This document shows, piece by piece, positions 59,328-64,000 of a stretch of DNA of 64,000 nucleotides (positions within the stretch are counted from its first letter, which is position 1; every line of letters starts with the position of its first letter). The notes beneath the pieces were generated by a model that was not told the DNA's origin, searched no databases, and was given only the letters and a program-made list of their open reading frames with translations. Origin of the DNA: Streptomyces caelestis (lineage in GTDB: Bacteria; Actinomycetota; Actinomycetes; Streptomycetales; Streptomycetaceae); assembly GCF_014205255.1 (NCBI RefSeq), contig NZ_JACHNE010000001.1, forward strand, positions 7,688,001 to 7,752,000. The letters run 5' to 3'. The position numbers and the translations under genes were made by a program.

Positions 59328-59701
59328 GCGTGGTGGCGGCCGGTGACGGGCCCTGGCTCGACGACGCGGCCGGGCGGCTGGTGCGCCCGTTCACGGTCAG
59401 CAACGGCCGCACCCGTCCCACCGTCGCGCTCGACCTGATGTCGCAGGTGATGGCCACCGGGGCGACCCCCCTCGGCTACCTCGGCCCCGAGCACGCGCAG
59501 GCACTCGAGCGGTGCAGTGTGCCCGTCGCTGTCGCGGAGGTCGCCGCCCATCTGAAGCTGCCGGTGGCCGTCACCAAGGTGCTGCTGGCGGACCTCGTCG
59601 ACTGCGGGGCGCTGACCACCAAGCCCCCCGCGTTCCACCACAACCCGACGGACCGGGCCCTTCTGGAGGCAGTGCTCGATGGACTACGACGACAGCTCTG
59701 A
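59324..59701 (+). CDS. DUF742 protein (CvnC type)
   Basis: The frame starts at TTG 59324 overlapping the roadblock stop (TTGA); GTG 59330 with GAGG 8 bp upstream is a good alternative. About 125 residues contain the DUF742 winged-helix fold (LVRPFTVSNGRTRPTVALDLMS, VAVAEVAAHLKLPVAVTKVLLADLVDCGAL). Members are the third conservon component, of unknown biochemical role. The gene overlaps the GTPase gene by 23 bp. Confidence 0.92.
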   Translation: MSVVAAGDGPWLDDAAGRLVRPFTVSNGRTRPTVALDLMSQVMATGATPLGYLGPEHAQALERCSVPVAVAEVAAHLKLPVAVTKVLLADLVDCGALTTKPPAFHHNPTDRALLEAVLDGLRRQL

Positions 59702-60308
59702 CTACGCCGACCGTTCCGGCCACGGTGGCGACCCGTTCCCCGCCGCCCTCAAGATCCTCGTGGCGGGCGGGTTCGGGGTGGGCAAGACGACCTTCGTCGG
59801 CGCGGTCAGCGAGATCGCGCCACTCAGCACTGAGGAGCTGCTCACCACCGTCAGCGCCGCGACCGACAACCTCGACGGCATCGAGAACAAGGTCGAGACG
59901 ACCGTGGCCATGGACTTCGGCCGCATCACGCTCGACCCGAAACACGTGCTGTACCTGTTCGGAACCCCCGGGCAGGAGCGGTTCTTGTTCATGTGGGACG
60001 AGTTGTGCGAGGGCGCGCTCGGGGCGGTCATCCTCGCCGACACCCGGCGCCTCCAGGAGTGTTTCGCGGCCGTCGACTTCTTCGAACAGCGCGGCCTCGA
60101 CTTCATCGTGGCCGTCAACGAGTTCGACGGCGCCTACCGGTACGACCCCGACGAGGTGCGTGCGGCCCTCGACCTCTCCGACGAGATCCCCGTCGTGTGC
60201 TGCGACGCCCGGATCTCCAGCTCCGGGGTCCAGACCCTGCTCACCCTCGTGCGCCACCTCATCGCCCATACGCCGGCCCCCACCACGGGGTATGGCGCCC
60301 ACATGTGA
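59679..60308 (+). CDS. Conservon small GTPase (CvnD type)
   Basis: The 209-residue protein has G1 GGFGVGKTT (30-38), G3 GTPGQER (about 94-100) and a G4-like NEFD, where classical Ras-type proteins have NKxD. This is typical of the conservon and MglA-related GTPases. With the roadblock protein it forms a G-protein switch linked to the kinase-like protein at the membrane. It is followed after 61 bp by the GAF gene. Confidence 0.94.
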   Translation: MDYDDSSDYADRSGHGGDPFPAALKILVAGGFGVGKTTFVGAVSEIAPLSTEELLTTVSAATDNLDGIENKVETTVAMDFGRITLDPKHVLYLFGTPGQERFLFMWDELCEGALGAVILADTRRLQECFAAVDFFEQRGLDFIVAVNEFDGAYRYDPDEVRAALDLSDEIPVVCCDARISSSGVQTLLTLVRHLIAHTPAPTTGYGAHM

Positions 60309-60369
60309 TCCACCAACACCCGTCAGGAAGCCCGTATATGACGCATGCCCACAGCCCGGGAGGACGCCC

Positions 60370-60942
60370 ATGAGCTACGACCCGCCGCGCCCGGCCGGTC
60401 GTCTGCTGCTCACACCCGAGGACAAGGAGGCTCCCGCCCGCGTCGGCCGACTGCGCCTGCTGGGCCTGGGCGAGCGCCCAGAACCCGCGCTCGACGCCTT
60501 CGCGCACGGTCTCGCCGAGCTCACCGGGGCGCCGTACGCCATGGTCAACTTCCCGGACGAGCGGGGCCAGTTCTACGCGGGCCTGTGCGTTCCGGCCGTC
60601 GCGCCGGTGGTGCGGAGCGACGGCACCAGCGCCCGGGTGGGCCGTACTCTGCCTCGCGACCATGGTTTCTGCCCCCATGTGGTGACGCGACGCAAGGCCC
60701 TGGTCCTGGAGGATGTCCACGACTATCCGAGGTTCGCGGGCAACCCGGTGGTCGACGAGTTCGGTATCCGCTCCTATCTGGGAGCACCGCTCATCGACGG
60801 TACGGGCCTGGTACTGGGCACCATCAGCGTCGCCGACGTCGGGCCCCGGCCGTGGGGGAAGCCGGGCCTGACCGCCATCAAGGAACACGCCGCACAGCTC
60901 GTCGTGCAGCTGGAGGGCTGGGACGGCCGGCTGCCCTACTGA
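60370..60942 (+). CDS. GAF-domain protein, fifth gene of conservon
   Basis: ATG 60370 (GGGAGGA 7 bp upstream) gives 190 residues and one GAF domain: LTGAPYAMVNFPDERGQFYAGL, RDHGFCPHVVTRRKALVLED, DYPRFAGNPVVDEFGIRSYLGAPL, GLVLGTISVAD. Many conservons have a cytochrome P450 in this place; here a GAF sensor replaces it. It may bind a small ligand or pigment and feed into the GTPase switch. The Cys in the HGFCPHV position could also bind a cofactor. That is speculation. Confidence 0.92.
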   Translation: MSYDPPRPAGRLLLTPEDKEAPARVGRLRLLGLGERPEPALDAFAHGLAELTGAPYAMVNFPDERGQFYAGLCVPAVAPVVRSDGTSARVGRTLPRDHGFCPHVVTRRKALVLEDVHDYPRFAGNPVVDEFGIRSYLGAPLIDGTGLVLGTISVADVGPRPWGKPGLTAIKEHAAQLVVQLEGWDGRLPY

Positions 60943-60979
60943 CACGCCCCGGGTTTTTGCAGCGCACCCAGGGGGCGTG
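60943..60979 (+). terminator. Possible terminator after conservon
   Basis: CACGCCCC (60943-60950) pairs with GGGGCGTG (60972-60979) over a 21-nt loop containing TTTTT. It is weaker than others in the window but well placed between the conservon and tdh. Confidence 0.5.
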
Positions 60980-61126
60980 AAGGAAAGCTGAGGCGGCGCT
61001 TAAGAAAACCTCGATGGACCGGTGCGGCCGGCGTACGGCAGATTGCTGTGCGATCCCACTCCTCACCCGGCCCAGGGGCTCCTTCGGCGTGCCCGGAGCC
61101 GGGACTCACCCACAGGAGCCGTAGCG

Positions 61127-62155
61127 GTGAAGGCGCTGGTCAAGCAGAAGGCGGAGCCCGGGCTGTGGCTCGCGGACGTCCCGGAGCCCGCCGTGGGGCC
61201 CGGTGACGTGCTCATCAAGGTGCTGCGCACCGGTATCTGTGGCACCGACCTGCACATCAGGTCCTGGGACGGCTGGGCGCGGCAGGCGATCCGCACCCCG
61301 CTCGTGGTCGGGCACGAGTTCGTCGGGGAGGTCGTGGAGACCGGACGGGACGTCACCGACATCGACATCGGTGACCGGGTGAGCGGCGAAGGCCACCTGG
61401 TGTGCGGCAAGTGCCGCAACTGCCTGGCCGGCCGCCGTCATCTGTGCCGGGCGACCATAGGGCTGGGGGTGGGCCGGGACGGGGCGTTCGCCGAGTACGT
61501 CGTCCTGCCCGCCGCCAACGTCTGGGTGCACCGGGTGCCCGTCGACCTCGACGTGGCAGCGATCTTCGACCCGTTCGGCAACGCCGTGCACACCGCGCTG
61601 TCGTTCCCGCTGGTCGGTGAGGACGTGCTGATCACCGGCGCGGGCCCGATCGGTCTGATGGCCGCCGCCGTGGCCGGGCACGCCGGCGCCCGCCATGTCA
61701 TGATCACCGACGTCAGCGAGGAGCGGCTGGAACTGGCCCGCAAGATCGGTGTCAGCCTCGCGCTCAATGTCGCCGGCGCCACCATCGCCGACGGGCAGCG
61801 CACGCTCGGCCTGCGCGAGGGCTTCGACATCGGCCTGGAGATGTCCGGCCGTCCCGAGGCGATGCGGGACATGATCGCCAACATGACACACGGCGGCCGG
61901 ATCGCGATGCTCGGCCTGCCCGCGCAGGAGTTCCCCGTCGACTGGGCCCGGATCGTCACCTCGATGATCACCGTCAAGGGCATCTACGGCCGCGAGATGT
62001 TCGAGACCTGGTACGCGATGTCCGTGCTGCTGGAAGGCGGCCTCGACCTCGCGCCCGTGATCACCGGCCGGTACGGCTTCCGCGACTTCGAGGCGGCGTT
62101 CGCCGACGCGGCGAGCGGCCGCGGCGGCAAGGTCATCCTCGACTGGACCGCGTAA
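61127..62155 (+). CDS. tdh: L-Threonine 3-dehydrogenase
   Basis: GTG 61127 (AGGAG 9 bp upstream) gives MKALVKQKAEPGLWLADVPE and 342 residues. It is a zinc medium-chain dehydrogenase. The catalytic ligands are C38 and H63-E64, the structural zinc cysteines C93, C96, C99 and C107, and the NAD motif GAGPIGLMAAAVAGHAGA. Tdh oxidises threonine to 2-amino-3-ketobutyrate, the substrate of the next gene's product. The upstream 184 bp hold the promoter. Confidence 0.96.
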   Translation: MKALVKQKAEPGLWLADVPEPAVGPGDVLIKVLRTGICGTDLHIRSWDGWARQAIRTPLVVGHEFVGEVVETGRDVTDIDIGDRVSGEGHLVCGKCRNCLAGRRHLCRATIGLGVGRDGAFAEYVVLPAANVWVHRVPVDLDVAAIFDPFGNAVHTALSFPLVGEDVLITGAGPIGLMAAAVAGHAGARHVMITDVSEERLELARKIGVSLALNVAGATIADGQRTLGLREGFDIGLEMSGRPEAMRDMIANMTHGGRIAMLGLPAQEFPVDWARIVTSMITVKGIYGREMFETWYAMSVLLEGGLDLAPVITGRYGFRDFEAAFADAASGRGGKVILDWTA

Positions 62156-62189
62156 CTCCCCCTCACCGCCAAGCACTTCAGGAGCCCTC

Positions 62190-63401
62190 ATGTTCGACTC
62201 CGTGCGCGACGACCTGCGCGCCACCCTCGACGAGATCCGCGCCGCCGGACTGCACAAGCCCGAGCGCGTGATCGGCAGCCCGCAGTCCGCCACCGTGAAC
62301 GTCACCGCGGGCGGCCGGCCGGGCGAGGTCCTCAACTTCTGCGCCAACAACTACCTCGGCCTCGCCGACCACCCCGAGGTCGTCGCCGCCGCCCACGAGG
62401 CCCTGGACCGCTGGGGCTACGGCATGGCGTCCGTCCGCTTCATCTGCGGCACCCAGGAGGTGCACAAGGAACTGGAGGCGCGGCTGTCGGCGTTCCTCGG
62501 CCAGGAGGACACGATCCTGTACTCCTCCTGCTTCGACGCCAACGGCGGCGTGTTCGAGACGCTGCTCGGCCCCGAGGACGCGGTCATCTCCGACGCGCTC
62601 AACCACGCGTCGATCATCGACGGCATCCGGCTGTCCAAGGCCCGCCGCCTGCGGTACGCCAACCGTGATCTGGCCGAGCTGGAGGCCCGGCTGAAGGAGG
62701 CCTCCGACGCGCGCCGGAGGCTGATCGTCACCGACGGCGTCTTCTCCATGGACGGCTACGTCGCCCCGCTGCGCGAGATCTGCGACCTCGCCGACCGCTA
62801 CGACGCGATGGTCATGGTCGACGACTCGCACGCCGTCGGCTTCGTCGGCCCCGGCGGCCGCGGCACACCCGAGCTGCACGGCGTCATGGACCGCGTCGAC
62901 ATCATCACCGGCACCCTCGGCAAGGCGCTCGGCGGCGCCTCGGGCGGTTACGTCGCGGCCCGTGCCGAGATCGTCGCCCTGCTGCGCCAGCGCTCCCGGC
63001 CGTACCTCTTCTCCAACACCCTCGCCCCGGTGATCGCGGCGGCCTCCCTGAAGGTGCTCGACCTTCTGGAGTCGGCGGACGACCTGCGCGTCCGGCTCGC
63101 CGAGAACACGGCCCTCTTCCGCAGCCGCATGACCGAGGAGGGCTTCGACGTCCTGCCCGGTGACCACCCCATCGCCCCGGTGATGATCGGCGACGCGGCG
63201 GTCGCCGGGCGCATGGCGGAGCTGCTGCTGGAGCGCGGTGTGTACGTGATCGGCTTCTCGTACCCGGTCGTCCCGCAGGGCCAGGCCCGGATCCGCGTCC
63301 AGCTGTCGGCCGCGCACTCGACGCAGGACGTCAACCGCGCGGTCGACGCCTTCGTGGCGGCACGGGCGGAGCTGGCCGGCTCGGAAACACCGGCGACCTG
63401 A
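62190..63401 (+). CDS. kbl: Glycine C-acetyltransferase (2-amino-3-ketobutyrate CoA ligase)
   Basis: The 403-residue PLP enzyme is normal in length and starts MFDSVRDDLRATLDEIRAAGL. It has NNYLGLADHPEV, DALNHASIIDGIRLSKA, VDDSHAVGFVGPGGRG and the PLP lysine K245 in TGTLGKALGG. Kbl splits 2-amino-3-ketobutyrate with CoA to glycine and acetyl-CoA. Together with tdh, 34 bp upstream, this is the standard two-step threonine-to-glycine route. Confidence 0.97.
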   Translation: MFDSVRDDLRATLDEIRAAGLHKPERVIGSPQSATVNVTAGGRPGEVLNFCANNYLGLADHPEVVAAAHEALDRWGYGMASVRFICGTQEVHKELEARLSAFLGQEDTILYSSCFDANGGVFETLLGPEDAVISDALNHASIIDGIRLSKARRLRYANRDLAELEARLKEASDARRRLIVTDGVFSMDGYVAPLREICDLADRYDAMVMVDDSHAVGFVGPGGRGTPELHGVMDRVDIITGTLGKALGGASGGYVAARAEIVALLRQRSRPYLFSNTLAPVIAAASLKVLDLLESADDLRVRLAENTALFRSRMTEEGFDVLPGDHPIAPVMIGDAAVAGRMAELLLERGVYVIGFSYPVVPQGQARIRVQLSAAHSTQDVNRAVDAFVAARAELAGSETPAT

Positions 63402-63414
63402 GAGAATCGATCGC

Positions 63415-64000
63415 ATGATCGAAGCGCGGCGGCTCCACATCCTCCGTGCGGTGGCCGACCACCGTACGGTGACGGCGGCTGCCGCCGCGCTGTACCTGAC
63501 CCCGTCGGCCGTGTCCCAGCAGCTCGCCGCGCTGGAGCAGGAGACCGGGCACCGGCTCGTCGAGCGCGGGGCCAAGGGCGTACGCCTCACCCCCGCCGGT
63601 GAGATCCTGCTCAGCCACACCAACGCGGTCCTCGCCCAACTGGAGCGGGCCGAGGCCGAACTGGCCGCCTACAGCTCGGGAGCCGCCGGCACCGTCACCG
63701 TCGCCTCCTTCGCGACCGGCATCGCCCTGGTCGTCGCGCCCGCGGTGGCCCGCCTCGCCGAGTCGGCGCCCGGGATCCGCATCCGCGTCCAGGACGCCGA
63801 GGGCGACGCCAGCCTGCCGATGGTGCTGGACCGGCAGGTCGATGTCGCCGTCGCCGTCGAGTACCGGGGCGCCCCGCCCGCCGACGACCCGCGACTGACC
63901 CACGTACCGCTGTACGCCGAGCCCTTCGACGCGGTCGTGCCGGTCACTCACCGTCTGGCCGACGCGGCGGAGGTCCCGCTCGCCGAACTGGCCAAGGACG
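63415..64000 (+). CDS. LysR-family regulator (3' end outside window)
   Basis: ATG 63415 follows kbl by 13 bp and the frame stays open to the window end (195 codons). The helix-turn-helix is clear (IEARRLHILRAVADHRTVTA, then AAAALYLTPSAVSQQLAALEQ), and the effector domain begins at about residue 90 (GTVTVASFATGIALVVAPAVARL). It is probably co-transcribed with tdh-kbl, although LysR proteins more often control divergent genes. Its target is unknown. Confidence 0.92.
   Translation, partial: MIEARRLHILRAVADHRTVTAAAAALYLTPSAVSQQLAALEQETGHRLVERGAKGVRLTPAGEILLSHTNAVLAQLERAEAELAAYSSGAAGTVTVASFATGIALVVAPAVARLAESAPGIRIRVQDAEGDASLPMVLDRQVDVAVAVEYRGAPPADDPRLTHVPLYAEPFDAVVPVTHRLADAAEVPLAELAKD

Noticed and set aside
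1..64000. tRNA, rRNA, phage attachment site or replication origin
   Set aside because: I looked for tRNA-like arms, integrase genes and DnaA-box clusters on both strands and found none I could support.

Overview
This window is high-GC actinobacterial chromosome, almost certainly Streptomyces. Third codon positions are strongly G/C, GTG starts are frequent, and many genes overlap by 4 bp. It carries a conservon, an actinobacterial hopanoid locus and several Streptomyces-type small proteins. I see no rRNA, tRNA, CRISPR array or intact mobile element. The first gene (amino-acid permease) and the last (LysR regulator) are cut by the window edges.

Region 1 (1-21.5 kb) is mixed core and accessory content. 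It holds an internally deleted macro-domain protein and an arginase-fold protein with altered active-site residues. Three secreted peptidases follow (M1 on the minus strand, S15 and M14 as a coupled plus-strand pair), then a BCCT transporter, a D-amino-acid oxidase-like enzyme, an ABC-F ATPase, Tex and a 43-residue protein. After these come an SCO6745-like protein, two DJ-1/PfpI proteins (one fused to an AraC domain), a crotonase-fold protein lacking both usual glutamates, an RsbW-like ATPase, IPP isomerase and a CDF metal transporter.

Region 2 (21.6-29.9 kb) is a likely cell-surface or lipid head-group locus. Divergently from galE run a DUF5941-type CDP-alcohol phosphatidyltransferase, a sugar-phosphate/choline-type nucleotidyltransferase and an sn-glycerol-1-phosphate dehydrogenase-like enzyme. 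A second CDP-alcohol phosphatidyltransferase, a GT2 glycosyltransferase and a Wzm/Wzt-type ABC exporter complete the run. The gene content suggests an uncharacterised glycerol-1-phosphate-containing glycolipid or glycopolymer that is made inside the cell and exported. It is my main candidate for an undescribed system.

Region 3 (30.2-43.4 kb) is the hopanoid operon. A 21-codon leader ORF is followed by hpnC, hpnD, a 122-codon inserted ORF, hpnE, a polyprenyl synthetase, shc, hpnG-like, hpnH, ispG, dxs and hpnO-like. It makes squalene through HpnCDE, cyclises it, and builds the C35 amino side chain. The pathway copies of dxs and ispG here, with idi at 19.6 kb, would supply precursor. The operon is followed by an XRE/cupin regulator with a tandem palindromic operator and a coupled 39-residue membrane protein.

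Region 4 (44.2-56.1 kb) holds a tyrosine/lipid phosphatase, a GH36 alpha-galactosidase, and a LysM/M23 peptidase behind a probable c-di-AMP (ydaO) riboswitch. It also holds a Tat-exported DUF6250-like protein, an SGNH hydrolase, and a class-C beta-lactamase-like hydrolase divergent from an IS30-HTH/MarR hybrid regulator. A TetR regulator downstream of a Glu/Leu/Phe/Val-type dehydrogenase and an MBL-fold hydrolase end the region.

Region 5 (56.6-64 kb) is a five-gene conservon-type G-protein signalling operon (kinase-like, roadblock, DUF742, GTPase, GAF), followed by tdh-kbl for threonine degradation and a LysR regulator.
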